A program made the translations under genes and the position numbers. A model generated the notes under the pieces. The model was not told where the DNA came from and searched no databases. It saw only the letters and a list, made by a program, of their open reading frames with translations. Source: Gerris lacustris (taxonomy: Eukaryota > Arthropoda > Insecta > Hemiptera > Gerridae). From it: DNA of 64,000 nucleotides. Below are positions 34,701 through 48,649 of this stretch, piece by piece (position 1 is the first letter of the stretch; each line of letters begins with the position of its first letter). The DNA lies in assembly GCA_951217055.1 (NCBI GenBank), contig OX578277.1, positions 13,267,834-13,331,833 on the forward strand. Direction: 5' to 3'.

Positions 34701-36798
34701 TGGAGCAAAGGCATCTTAGCCATTGGCACAATTCGAAAAGACAGGGTCCCAAATTACCCTTTCAGTGACAAAAGTTTTTTCAAAAAAGGGAGAGGGGCCA
34801 TAAGGGAAGCCTCTACAACATTTAATGACTGCAATATGCGTTTAGTTTTGTGGAAGGACAACAATTTAGTACATTTACTTTCGAGTTGTGAGGGAGCAGA
34901 GCCTCTAACTAAAATCACTCGATATAACCGTAAAGAAAAAATGAAAGAGTCCATACCATGCCCTGCTGTGGTAGTAACTTACAACAAGCATATGGGAGGA
35001 GTGGACCTAATAGATGCTCATGTTGGGCGGCTAAAAATTAATTTAAAATCTAGAAAGTGGTACTTTAAACTTTTTTACCATTTAATAGACATAGCAATAA
35101 TTAATGCTTGGACTGTGTATAAGCAAATAACCAATGAGCAAATTACTCAAAAAAAATTTAGAATCCAACTAGCTGAGACATTATTAAATATTGGATCAAA
35201 AACATCACCTCGTAGGGGAAGACCCCCAGCTAAAAGAGCTCTAGTACTTACAAAATCAAAAAAAAATAAAAGACCTAATGTTGACATTAGATTTGATGGC
35301 CATATACACTGGCCTGAACATAGCTCAAAGGCAAGGTGCAAAAATGACAAATGTAAATCTTACAGCAGAATATGTTGCAGAAAATGCAATGTACATTTGT
35401 GTCTAAGTAAGACAAAAAATTGTTTTATTCATTTTCATGGAGAATGAATCTGTTGATTTAGCCTTCAAATTTTAATTTTTTGTTTTTTGCATTTGTATTA
35501 TTATTATTTATTTTTAATTTTTTTTTCTATGCTATATTGTAGTTTTTGTTAGAATATAACTGGAACTGATGCTAAGTCATGTCATTTTATCATTTTCTTT
35601 TGATATTGTATTTACTATTTTCAATAATGAGCATTTTTTTTGTGATATGGGGTTCATTTTAATTTTTATTTTGAAGTTTCCGTGCCACTATGTTTTGTTG
35701 TCAATGTATTTTTTTTTATTTGTTTTTACATTTTATTCAATTTTTTTATTTACTGACTCAAATTTTAAGACTGAGTTTTAAAAATTATTTACAATTAAAA
35801 TGTTTTTTTAGTTTTTAAGTAAAGTTTTAGTGTTCTGGTAAGCATTTTCTTAATTTATAAGCTTATAACCTAAATTCTCTCGTTAATAATATTTTTATGG
35901 AACATTTATAGTATAATTTCTTGTTATATTTTGGATATACTTATGATCTAAATTCTATAGTAATCTTTTTTTATGGAGTTTATAGTCTGAATTCTCTTGT
36001 AATCATTTGTGATACTCTTATAACCTAAATACTCTAGTAATAATAAATATGTGATGATCATGATCTCAATATGTGACTGCTATCTATTAGTAATAATAAT
36101 AATATATATATTTTTTATTTATCTAATTTTTATACTGTTATAGCATTTGATGTGTCTTTATAGTCTAAATCTGTAGTGCAAATGTACATTGTACTGTAAT
36201 GCACTGCACTATAAATATTTTTTGCAATATCTTTATATTTTTTTAAAGAAAAAAATAAACTTATTTTAGAAGTAAAATGTAATAATTGTTATATTTCTGT
36301 TTCCTTCACGACCATTATTGTTTTTCAAACTCAGAAGAGTAAATACATAAAAAAAAAATCTGATTTATAGGTCAAACTGCCAATAAGTTTCATGGTTCTA
36401 CTCAAATTCTGCTAGAGGTAATGTAGCTGTCGGTGTACTAAAGTTAATCTGACATTGGCAGATAAGCAAGATACAATTTATTAAAAACATCAGATAATTT
36501 GTTTACTGAAAATATGCCTCTTTTGTAGATAATTACCTATAAAAATGATTTTTACAACCCATCGTTGGTTATGAGTCCAAATGGCATCACCGTGTATATA
36601 AGCTCAATGATTAAAAATGAACAATCTTTGGTACCCAATTTGTACGGGATGATGCCATTTGTACTCAGTTAGTTTTTGGCCCATTATGGGCCATATTTTA
36701 AAAATAGAATTTTTTAAGTATTTTTCTGAGTATCAGGAGACCAAGAAATGTATCTGTGATTTTTTTCATCAAAAATAAAAAAATCATGCATTTAAGGG
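31705..36798 (+). mobile_element. piggyBac transposon, apparently autonomous
   Basis: The ends CCCTTAAATGCATG (31705) and CATGCATTTAAGGG (to 36798) are perfect 14-bp TIRs. The right end is followed by TTAA (36799-36802); the left flank is TTTA, one base from the expected TTAA. Subterminal inverted copies of GGTGATGCCAATTGGATTCAT occur at 31717 and, as ATGAGTCCAAATGGCATCACC, near 36570. Further versions lie near 32119 and 36648. The element carries one spliced transposase gene with no stops or frameshifts. At 5.1 kb it is larger than many piggyBac elements. Confidence 0.9.
32851..35447 (+). CDS. piggyBac transposase (three exons)
   Basis: This enzyme would excise and integrate the element at TTAA sites. 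Exons are 32851-33061, 33444-33563 and 33778-35447; both introns are GT-AG and phase 1, giving 666 residues. The ATG at 32851 opens an acidic N-terminal region (DDDG, DSDTDESVNEDE). The third exon carries the DDE transposase core: PFQFFKYFFSDELL, then catalytic aspartates in SVDEQ (about D328), VYCDNYF (about D406) and GGVDLID (about D520). The C terminus holds a cysteine/histidine-rich domain, CKNDKCKSYSRICCRKCNVHLC, like the end-binding finger of piggyBac proteins. Everything needed for activity appears present. Domestication is unlikely because the TIRs are intact. Confidence 0.9.
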
Positions 36799-36802
36799 TT
36801 AA

Positions 36803-37840
36803 GAGAAAGAAAAGAATATGTAACTAATAAAATTTTACACATAATATATTCAAGATTGCGGTCAATATGGCGGACGACTAAACAAAACGTTTTTAGTCAG
36901 TACGACGTGTTATACATCAATTTAATGCTCTTGAAGTCTAGGAAAGGCATATTTAACTGTTTAAATTTCAAACATAATATTTTCAAAATGGAATTTCTTT
37001 TCTGCAAACTTGGCATTTTACTTGTGGCATTGGTCCTAAAACCATATCCAAAAATTGCAGATACCCGACCTTTCGCATGGAAGACTATATTTTTTTGTGC
37101 TTATTGACTGGACTGTTAGATACCCTACTATTTTTATTTTTAACCTCAGGGCCGGATTTAGAGTATTTGGGCCCCTAGGCGGATATGTGGTGTGGGCCCA
37201 CTAGACGTTAGGGAGCACAAAAAAAAGTCGCCGAAGACAGTCACTCGGAAGTACTCGGGAATCATCGGGTACGTTCCACAGCCTACCTCAACCCCCTTAC
37301 GCTTACTCCTCTAGAACTTTAAACACGCACTCTTTCTTAACTCTTCCCTTTACTTATACATATAATATTTAACGAGATCATAGATTAAAAGAATGCTAAT
37401 TACGTGGAACTACTAATCCTCTTTAATTATTATAAACCAAAATAAAGACATCTTAAATAAAATAATTAATCTTTTACAAAATTGATAATAATTAGGTCGC
37501 TTTTATTAGATATTTTAATGCATATTCCATTTTATGCATTACATTATTATTAATACATATTTCATACTGCCAATTATTAATATAATGTTTATTAATATGA
37601 TAAATAATAAACTGAATATCTTACATATTTAGCATATTATTTATTGTTTAAATATTTAATTAAAAAAAATAGTTATGTTGCAAAAATCAAACGAACCTTC
37701 TTAAATTAAAATAATACTCAGATTATGTTCTGGATTTTATAATATTCTACGTAAATATATTAACATAATAATTTACTAACAAATATTTAAAGATAAAAAT
37801 TAATAATGTGTTTATAAATTTATATATATATATGTATATA
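36803..37840. other. Gene-free stretch
   Basis: Near 36845-36880 'GGTCAATATGGCGGACGA' resembles 'CCAATATGGCGGACAATT' at 31655-31675 on the other side of the piggyBac element. A CAGGGCCGGATTTA stretch at 37147 and AATCCGGCCTTA at 38158 form a possible but weakly supported TIR pair. No gene recognised. Confidence 0.45.
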
Positions 37841-37841
37841 T

Positions 37842-38063
<222 letters not shown>

Positions 38064-38227
38064 ATATGTGTATATATATAATCAAAATTTTGTCTGTACA
38101 TTGGTCAGAATTGAAATTTCTTTGGATACTTTTTCGTTTTATACATCCCAAAAACCGAATCCGGCCTTAACTTTTTTCGTGAGTGTATGTGTGTCTCCAG
38201 TGTTTCCCATTTATTAGTTTTCGTATG

Positions 38228-38410
38228 TAAATTTAATTATTATTGCAATTATTATTATTACAATTCATCAAAATTTATGATAAAAATAACTTCTCCTGGG
38301 CGGGGAATCGAACCCAGGCTCTCCCCGTCCGCGTTTTAAGTTTTTTTCTCCGGAACTAGATTTTTCCCGGGAAAAAGGCTTATATCATTAGATTCGTATT
38401 TAAGTGGGCT
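38228..38410 (-). repeat. tRNA-like dispersed repeat family D (minus strand)
   Basis: Read on the minus strand it contains GGGTTCGATTCCCCGCCCAG, a consensus-like RNA polymerase III B box. It is followed by the same AT-rich tail as the plus-strand copy at 48260-48440 (TTATTTTTATCATAAATTTT). An acceptor stem and A box are not convincing, so it is a tRNA-derived SINE-like repeat rather than a tRNA gene. Confidence 0.6.
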
Positions 38411-39828
38411 ATATTTTAGAATTTTTTAATCAAAATCGTCGGAACCGTTTTTGAGAAATAATTTTTAATTAAAAACCGTTTGTAAAAGAATACATCAATG
38501 ATCCGGAAATTCCTGAGAGGAGAGTAGGACTACCATTTTAGAAAATTGGTCCAATTTTTCTGTTTATCCCAAATATTTAGAAAAAAAGGTTGGGCTAAGA
38601 TGACGTAAGAAAAAAGTTGCGTCCAATACGGAAATTTGCCTTAAAAAGTTAAACCATTAGAATTCTAGTAACATTTACAATAAAACTATGATTATTATTT
38701 TAGGTTCTACATAAGCTGGTTCTAATACAAAGAAAAATCAAAATTGCTGTAAATAATTTACAAATACGTTAATTAAACTTGTACTTAAAAAGGAAAAAAG
38801 GAAATGTTTAAGCTTTCAAGATATGAATAAAATAATTCGGACCTTATTTGTAGAGAAAAAATAATCTTTAATTAAGTTTCCTAAATGGCATATTAGGTAA
38901 AGGCAACTTTTCTAGATATTTGTGAAAAAAATTGTAACTATTTTCCAAGATTAAGGTCATAGCTTCCCCTCAGAACTTTCAGGACTTCATATTTTCAATT
39001 TAAAACATCAAAGATCTATATAAAAAATATGCCATATAACACAACATTCTGGTTTAGTTCCGCAATGTTTCCTTTGTTAACCTGGACACTGGACTAAGTT
39101 TGATTATTATTATTTTAAGTACGTGGCGGACAGTCCACTTCTTGTTTGCCTTTAATGTTTTATAAGTGAATTATTAAAGAGAATCAGAGAAAGGCATAAA
39201 ATACATAGTATAATTGAACAAATAACTTTTGTTTTTACACAATAAATTAATCTAAATATTACTCAGAAAATAGACGAAATCCCGAAAGAAAGAATATCGG
39301 ACTCGGGACGAAAAAAATGGAATGATGCGTGATCTAGATCTGAGTTAATTAATGTAATCAAACCACCTCTTAAGAAAATAATTTTTGTTAAATGTTAATT
39401 TTTTTAAGATAAAACTAGCGAGATTGGGAATAAAAAAAAAATATGTGTGAGGCTCTCACGCATTAGAAGTGAAACTTTTTCATTCATTTTTTGCTGAATT
39501 TATTATTTTAGTATTAAGATATGGTAATGGGAAATTTAATTGAAAAAAAAATATTGCTACGCTAAGGAAACCACATTTATTCCAATAAAAATAAATGTTT
39601 GTTTTGATTTGCTGGTCTTTAAATAGATATAATACAATTAATCTGTAAAAATGTTACACTTGAACGAGTCTCGAATCGCAAACTTCGTTACACGATTTCA
39701 CAATATGAAAAAATTCACTCTACCGCCGCCAAAGAAGTTTCACTTCAAAAAATGAAATTATGTTACCCCCTTGTTAATTTTTCTTTTAAAAGCAATTTTA
39801 GATTGAGAGTCTTTAGTTAGAATAAAGT
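38411..39828. other. Gene-free stretch upstream of the RPA34-like gene
   Basis: No coding region recognised. The promoter of the plus-strand gene at 40039 should lie near its end. TTTATATATATTA at about 39828-39840 is a TATA-like candidate, but AT-richness makes this weak. Confidence 0.4.
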
Positions 39829-40038
39829 TTATATATATTATGAAAACAACACTGTTGGTTTACAAAGAAAACCTCCAAATCTCACGTGTTTGTCCGTTCG
39901 TCCTTTTCCTGACGGATTTTAAGAGCAAGTTTTTTGTATTAATATATTGTTGTCATCTATATTTTTTTGTTATACGCTTTTTAAGTAATACGTTTAGGTA
40001 TATTTTAAAATGTATTATGTTTTATTGATTCATTCACA

Positions 40039-43000
40039 ATGTCTGATTCCTGTGTTGACAGTGAAAATGAACGAAGCACTAGCAAAAGTTCTGTGAAGAA
40101 AATCCCTATTTCGAATGATATCAGAGACGAATTCAGTTTATTCTTTAATAGTTCGAATACTTCCGAGGATTATAAATTCATTTTTGATTTGGATCAATAC
40201 AACTCCGTGTCGATTTGGAAGAATTCAAGTTGTGGTATGGACAAAACGGATCAACGTATACCATTTGAAACGCCGGTTGGTATGAAAACGATCGATCATT
40301 ATTTCAGTAAAAGAAGTAGTTTAAATAAATCATTTGATAGTAACACGACAGAAAACGAGAAGAGCATTAAACAATCTAAAACAGTAAGTAAATCACCTAT
40401 TAAATCGAGTAACGATAAAGATGAATCTAAGTTAATCATGTCAAGCCCTCCAAAGAAGCATCAAAACGATACTGATAACATTCTATCTCAAGATATATTT
40501 GATAGGAATGATTCTGTATCTTCGAATGAATATAGTAAACAAAATGAAGAGATATTAGGTGATTGCGATGTTGTTCCTTGTACACAATTCGATGAATCCA
40601 TTGTCTCTAAGTTTAACACGTCAAATCTTATTAATTCGGGAAGTGTTGCAGACAGAAGTTCCAACTCAGATTCAGAATATGAGTATTCAAATGTTTCGGC
40701 ACTTCGTAAGTCAAGTTTAACATCTAAAGATAGTTGTAACGAAGGAAGTGTCAAACGTTGTAAGGTTTCATCCGATAGATCTTCAGTTGTTTCCAAGGGA
40801 GAAGATAGAATGATACGTAGTAATAAAATTAAGAATCATAAGAGAAATAGCTATGAAAATACTACATCCCTATCGAAAGTTAATATACCAGTCATTATGA
40901 AAAAACCAGAATGTTCGAAACGTAGTAGGAATTCATCTTCAAGTGATGAAGAGACTAAATCTGTTCCAAAAGCCAATACATCGGTAAATTTGAATAAATC
41001 TAAAGAAAGGAAAAGTCGTAGAAGCTCCTCATCGAGTGATGAAGATTCAAATTCACCTTTAAGAGTTAATACATCGGTGACATTGAATAAGCCGAAAGAT
41101 AGAAAAAATAATGTAAGTTCATCTTCAAGTGACGAAGAACCTAAATCTGCTTCAAAAGCTGATACATCGGTGAATTTGAATAAATCAAAAGACAAGAAGG
41201 GTAGCACAAGTTTATCTTCTAGTTATGAAGACACTAAATCTATTTCAAAAGCTAATACATCAGTGAATTTGAATAAATCAAAAGACAGGAAGGGTAGCAC
41301 AAGTTTATCTTCTAGTGATGAAGAGACTAAATCTGTTTCAAAAGCTAATACATCGGTGAATTTGAATAAATCAAAAGACAGGAAGGGTAGCACAAGTCCA
41401 TCTTCTAGTGATGAAGAGACTAAATCTGCTTCAAAAGCTAATACATCAGTGAATTTGAATAAATCAAAAGACAGGAAGGGTAGCACAAGTTTATCTTCTA
41501 GTTATGAAGACACTAAATCTATTTCAAAAGCTAATACATCAGTGAATTTGAATAAATCAAAAGACAGGAAGGGTAGCATGAGTCCATCTTCTAGTGATGA
41601 AGAGACTAAACCTGTTTCAAAAGCTAATACATCGGTAAATTTGAATAAATCAAAAGACAGGAAGGGTAGCACGAGTCCATCTTCTAGTGATGAAGAGACT
41701 AAATCTGTTTCAAAAGATAATACATCAGTGAATTTGAATAAATCTAAAGAAAGAAAAAGTAATAGAAGCTCTTCATCGAGTGATGAAGATTCAAATTCAG
41801 CTTTAAGAGTTAATTCATCGGTGACATTAAATAAACCGAAAGATAGGAAAAGTAGTGTAAGCCCATCTTCAAGTGACGAAGAGATAAAATTGCCATCAAA
41901 AGCTAATACATTGGTGAATATGAATAAATCAAGAGTTAAGAAAAGGAGTGGGAGTTCGTCTTCTAGTGATGAAGAGTCTAAATCTACTTCAAAAGCTTTA
42001 CTTCAAACTTCTTTGAATTTAAATAAATCAAGAGATAAGAAAAGGAGTGGGAGTTCGTCTTCTAGTGATGAAGAGACTGGATTTACATCAAAAGCTAATT
42101 CATCAGTGAATTTGAATAAATCAAGTGATGAAAAGAGGAATCCAAAATCTACTGCTCTCGGGAACTTGAATTCATCAAGAGGTAAGAACATTAGTAACAG
42201 TTCAACAGATGATGAAGAAACTGGATGTGTTCAAAAACGCTCTCTTAAAGTGTCACAAAATGAGAAAAAGTCTGGAGTAAAGAATAAGATTCAACTATTG
42301 AATAAAGAAAATTCTTCTTCGCCCAGTTCTGATTCAGAAGTTGATAAAAGGAATACTGTGGTTGATAAAAGAAAATTTGAATCTATTTCAAACTCGGAGG
42401 ATGAGAAAAAACATTTAAAAAGTATTAAATTAAGGGAAAAAGTAAAAAATGATTCTTCTGAAAGTAGCGAGGATGAGTCAAATACAAATAAATCGGCTTA
42501 TATCGATAATAAATTGAAAGGTAAGTTAATAGGTGTCACTTTAAAAAAGGCTCATCAGTCGTCTTCTGAAGAATCTGATAATAATTCTAGATCTTCAAAT
42601 TCAAATTTTAAAAAATCTGAAAATAAACAAAGGGTTAAGGAAAATAATGCATGTGATAATCCCAGTAGAAAATCTAAGGAAAAAAATGAACAATTAAAAA
42701 AAGAAGTTTCAATTCAAAAGGGACATAGAAATGATGATTCCGATGACAGTACTTTTAATTCTGTAAATTCAAAGAAAAATGTATATAAAAGTTCTGATTT
42801 AAAATCTGTTAAGGAACGATCTCGTTCCGAGAGTTTATCAGATGATAATGAATTTAGTTTTAAGAATAAAGAAATTGGGAAAATGTTAGGCTTAAATGCT
42901 ATAGGAAGTACTAGAAATATGTCTTTATCGGGTCATAAAGCTGTTAAAACTCTGGATAAACCTGAAAAAAATGATCCTGGAACTAAATTATTGCCCAAAA

Positions 43001-46000
43001 AAAATGATCAATCCTTTACTGAAGACAGCGAAAGCGATTCGTCAAGTTCGGAAGATGAAAAGGAAAAGAAAGAAGTAAATATTAAAAAACTTGATGTTTT
43101 GAAAGAGCAAAGTATGCTATTTGCACCTTCTGCCTCATCTAGTTTTATGGTCAATAATACGCCTGATGCTTTAACGAGAAAGCATTCTATGAAAATGACA
43201 AATGTAGAAACTGTACAAAGAGATCATAAAATCAAAGATAACGATAGTTCAAGTGAGGGTTCGAAAAATCATGAACAAACTGTCATAAGAAATGATAAGA
43301 GAAGTTTAAAAAGAAAACATTCGTCTGATTCTGACCAAGAATCGGATAAATCAAATTCGGTTAAGACTAAGTTTGAAGAGAATAAAAATTTTAAAAGGAA
43401 ACGGTCCGAGTCAATTTCAGAACATACGAGTTCAAAAAAATCAAAGATTAAACATCAAGTCGCCTCGGATTTAAAAATGGAAGTAGATCAACAAGACTCA
43501 TCTGACGATGAAGATAATTTAAAAACCAAAAGACCAGATTGGCTTGATGAAATTGTTAAAAATGTAAGTGTTAATTATTGTATGTTTTTATTATTATTAG
43601 TTTAAAGTTATATCACTAATTACTATCTTGGTATAACAATGAATTAGTTGGTTATAATGTACATTTCAAATTATTGAATTGTCAGGTTACAAATAATCTA
43701 TATAAACTTAAACTGTGCAGAGTATAAGATAAGGGATTATTACTTTAGTTGTACGATAGACGAATTGAATACTACGTTCATTACACTGTTAGATCTATAA
43801 TAATAATAACAATGCCTTTATTTCTTATATATTACAATCTCCTCATGCTCTTCAACTTATGATCCATGTGGATTGTCAGGGGGAGGTTTCTAATACTCAT
43901 CACATTGTCAGATCTTTACATTATAGACTTACAATTACTACTTTAGTTGTACAATAGTAGTAAGTAGTTTACAATGTACATTTCAATACATTACATCACC
44001 TGGTAACAGCTTCTCAACACTACATTACAAATTATCAGCGAAGTGATCATTTATAAATTTTAAAAGATGGAGGAGAGGGTAAAGAGCCCTGGGGGAATAT
44101 TTTCATTTTATTTAGTGGTCATGAATTGTTTATAGTTAATAACTATCTGTAAGAAGGGTAGTTGGAAACAGTTTAACACTAATTTTATCTTTTGGACATT
44201 CAACAAAATCTTGTTAGTTGTTAAAAACAACTAATAAGAGTAAATATACTGCCAATTAGTGTGGCACATAGCTTCCTATCATGTACTTTATTGTTACATT
44301 AAGATTAAAATTATTGTTATATTGTTTATTGTGTAAAAACTATTGATAGTTCTAGCGATCTTTAACACTTCATAACAGTGTCGCTGTTGGTTTTACAAAA
44401 AAATTGTATTTGAAAAAAATGTTTGTCTCATTGAATAGATAAAGTTAGATTTTTTTCCTGACCTAAAATTCGAATTTTAAATTTGAAGTTCACGTTTACG
44501 CGAGAGTTGCTCGTGAACGCTTGAACGAATAATGTTGTCCAACGAACGCGTCCTGGGCATTGGTGAAATGAACATGTCTACCAAATTTCATCAAAATCGG
44601 TCCACATTTACTCAAGTTATCGTCGCACGTTTCATAATTCGCGGACACACAGACCGACAGACAGACACGAGACCAAAAATGTTCCCTGATGTCTGAAACG
44701 GATTTCTGTCTTGGAATTTTTTAATATCGGAGGCATAAAAGTTTTTCTTTCTCAAAAGTGAACACAATGCTTCCGGTAAGCTCGGAAGCAAAATAAACAC
44801 TTTATATCATCTAAGTTAAAGTTACAGTTTGTACCTGAAAACCTAGAATAATTAATCATTTGTACAAGTTGTCATCATGGGTAAATTAATTATTACAATT
44901 TTTTGTAATATATCATCCTGTACTTGGGACATAATTACACTTTTTTTTCTCTTTTTATAATTAGATACAAGTATTTAAGATAATTATAATGATTTGAGGA
45001 GGTCCTAAATGTAGGATAAAATTATCACCTTTAAAAATTCTAATCATTAATTACCCTTGATGACTCTTGAACTAATTATTAGAAATATAAAGGGTACAAC
45101 AAATTTAAAATGTATACTAATTATTAATTTATGCACCCGTAGACTTCTTTAACAAATTATAGAGTATTCTTGATTCTTGGTATAATGTCCAATTTAAATC
45201 AAATTATAATTATCATTAACTATGGGAGACATACAGAGAAAAATAGACCCCAGCACCAGGACTTGAACCACGGGCCTCGTATATATCCGTTACAGGCGCT
45301 CTTACCAACTGAGCTAATTATCTTTCTCTGTCGTTACCAATACAAAGTCCCGAATCCAAGCTTTCAATCTTTTCTACAAGTCTAGCAAGCCAATATTCAC
45401 GGCAATAGAACTAGACCGAGAACTAGCGCTTATAATTATATAGTACTCAATTAGTATCTGTACCTAGTAACGGATATATAGGAGGCCCGTGGTTCAAGTC
45501 CTGGTGTCTATTTTTCTCTGTCTGTTTCCCGTTGTTAATGGTAATTATAATTTGATTTAAATTAAAATTTAATCTTTCCGTAGTAAAAATACTACCTAAA
45601 ACTTATAAACTTGAATGTCTAATTGATTGTACTAGGTACAGGTACTAATTGAGTACTTTATAATTATAAGCGTTAATTCTCGGTCTAGTTCTATTGCCGT
45701 GAATACTGGCTTGCTAGATTTGTAGGAAAGATTGAAAGCTTGGTGTATCAGTAACGACAGAGAAAGACCATTCTCCAGTATAGCTCAGTTGGTAAGAGCG
45801 CCTGTAACGGATATATAGGAGGCCCGTGGTTCAAGTCCCGGTACTAAGGTCTATTTTTCTCTGTATGTCTCCCATAGTTAATGATAATTATAATTTGATT
45901 TAAATTAAAATTTAATCTTTCCGTAGTAAGAATACTACCTAAAACTTAAAAACTTGAATGTATAATTTCTTGAAAATTGTTAAATTTACTTAATTTGTTT

Positions 46001-48614
46001 TTATTTTTTATTTAATTTATTTTTTCAGAAGAGACAGATAACAGCTGGAGATAAATTAAAAGTTGAGAATTCTATTTGCTTTGAAGATATTTCAAGTGAA
46101 GATGAAATATACACTCTACAATGTCCTAAAGAAGTTTGTAGCTTAATTTCTTATTATTTCATATCTCTATATCTATTTCAATTTACTTTGATATAAAAAC
46201 ATTTTTTTTTTGGTATGTCAATTAATTAAACTGTTTGTTTAAAATCTGTTTGGCAAAAATGATTAAAATATTGTTTTCTCGTGTAGGATCAACTGATGGG
46301 TTTATAATGAAATCTAGTATTTTCCACGTTTTATAATTGACAAATTGTCTGATCAAATTGATAAAAAAAAATCATCTGTTGCATTTAAAATGTCTTTTAT
46401 CATTTGTTTTTTAGAGTAATGTGTTATAAAAGTAATAAAAATGTATTTCTTTAATTTATTATTTCAGTTAAATGTCGATTCTTTGATGGGAAAGAAGATA
46501 TCTTTGACTGGAGATTCTCTATTTGAAGGTCTTACAAAGGATAATCAATCGCTAGCTTTTGAAACGTTTGCAGTTAGCCTCCCTTCTAAGATCAATCTTC
46601 TTCTACCTTCGAAAATTGAATCAACTTTAAAACTGGGTATGTTTTTTTTTATTTTTTATTTAGTTTTCTATAAAGTATCGCTTTTGCAACCAGAAGGAAA
46701 TCTGGAAGATCTATAAGATCTAGGCAGAAATATCTATAAGAGCTAGGCAGAAAGATCTATAAGACCTAGGCAGAAAGATCTATAAGATCTAGTCAGAAAG
46801 ATATCTGGAGCATCCTGGCCAAAAATATGTATGGAAGATCTAGGCCAGAAAGATATCTGGAGCATCCTGGCCAAAAATATGTATGGAAGATCTTGGCCAG
46901 AAAGATATCTGGAGCATCCTGGCCAAAAATATGTATGGAAGATCTAGGCCAGAAAGATATCTGGAGCATCCTGGCCAAAAATATGTATGGAAGATCTAGG
47001 CCAGAAAGATATCTGGAGCATCCTGGCCAAAAATATGTATGGAAGATCTAGGCCAGAAAGATATCTGGAGCATCCTGGACAAAAATATGTATGGAAGATC
47101 TAGGCCAGAAAGATATCTGGAGCATCCTGGACAAAAATGTGTATGGAAGATCTAGGCCAGAAAGATATCCGGAAGAGGTAAATGGGTCAGGCATAGGGAG
47201 GCACGTGCCCCCCCCCCCCCCAAGATCCAATAGAGTAAAAAAACCGCCGTATTTTTTTTTTTTTTTAATACATATTTTTTACATTCAGCTCATATTCAAT
47301 TTCACCTCAGAAATGCATAAAAGCACTGTTTTGAGAGGTAATATTTTGGAAATTCTCGGGAAACCCTGTAGAGGAGAAAGACAACAAACTTATTATGTAT
47401 TATATTTATGTATAATATTTTAAATAATATTGAATTAATAAAAAAGTAATCAGATTCATTTAACATGCTAAATATTAGTAACCAACATCTTGGGTTACTA
47501 ATTATCTTGTTAGATAAATGCCTGTTATTTAGAAGAATGCTTCCTAAACTGTATACAAACTCAAGGGGAATGATAAGTCTTGTGTTTTGAGAAGTATATG
47601 TTGTTCAAAAAAGTTTTTAAAAGTTTAGCTCTTGCAATACATAAAACTCAAAAAAAAGTTGATGCTTGATCAATTTATTTAATTTTTCTTATTATTTTGC
47701 AGGTGGTTTTGAGGTGAAGGGTAGTATAATAGTCTCGGAGAGATGTTTTATACCTGAGGTAGATATGAGTACCTTCAGCTCTACTGGCAAAGAATCAAGT
47801 TCAGAGGATGAGCTTAATATATCTACTCCATTACCTTCTGGGCTTAAACTAAGGCATCCACTTCATGGGCTAAGTATGTAACAATTTGCTTTCCGGCATA
47901 TTACATATGATGTTGACATATATAAACATATCTTCTTTTACTTAACTCATAATGGATACACAATCATATTGATAGTTGAGCTGTTATTATCTTCCCCATA
48001 ACTCTTTTGTTACAAAATGTTAGTGTTTCGACAAATATTAGCTATTCTGAAGTGTTTTCAAGATAATTTTACTTGAATATATAATGTTTACTGTCTCTGT
48101 ATTATAGACAGAGTTCCGTAGAGGGTAGAAAACACTTAATTAAATATGGATTAAAAATCACTCTTTCATAGGGATGAGCGAAAAGTAACAATCACTGTTG
48201 GTGATTGGCTTTACAAAATCACAGTGATTGTGATTTCTAAAAAAAAAATTCTAAAATGGGGTCCATTTAAATACGAATCTAACAATATTAAGCTGTTTTC
48301 CCGGGGAAAATAGCTCAAAACACGGATGGAGAGAGACTGGGTTCGATTCCCCACCGAGGAGAAAGTATTTTTATTATAAATTTTGATAAAATGTTTAATA
48401 ATAATTAAATTTACCTATGAAAACTCGAAAATTAATATATGGAAAACACTGGGCTAAGAAATTATGAGCTCGTATTTGAGAAAGTTTGTCTGAGTTGTCT
48501 CGGACCGTTTTTTTTGTCTTTAATAAATAGCGAACTTATTAGATTCAATCCTGTGTTTAATAAACTGGTTAAAATGTTTCTATAATCACAGAATTAATAA
48601 TGACAATATTTGTA

Positions 48615-48649
<35 letters not shown>

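Noticed and set aside
40488..42191. Minus-strand frames opposite exon 1 (Leu/Phe/Ser-rich)
   Set aside because: They are antisense shadows of the SSSDEE repeat and have no family resemblance.
45250..45850. Sequences with TAGCTCAGTTGG and GGTTCAAGTCC looked like tRNA genes
   Set aside because: T-stem and acceptor-stem pairing fails and copies sit in inverted-repeat elements, so they are tRNA-derived repeats.
46793..47230. Open frames on both strands encoding repeated peptides (e.g. KYVWKI, SYLSG)
   Set aside because: They arise from the 52-bp intronic minisatellite; exon 3 already ends at 46636 with a good donor site.
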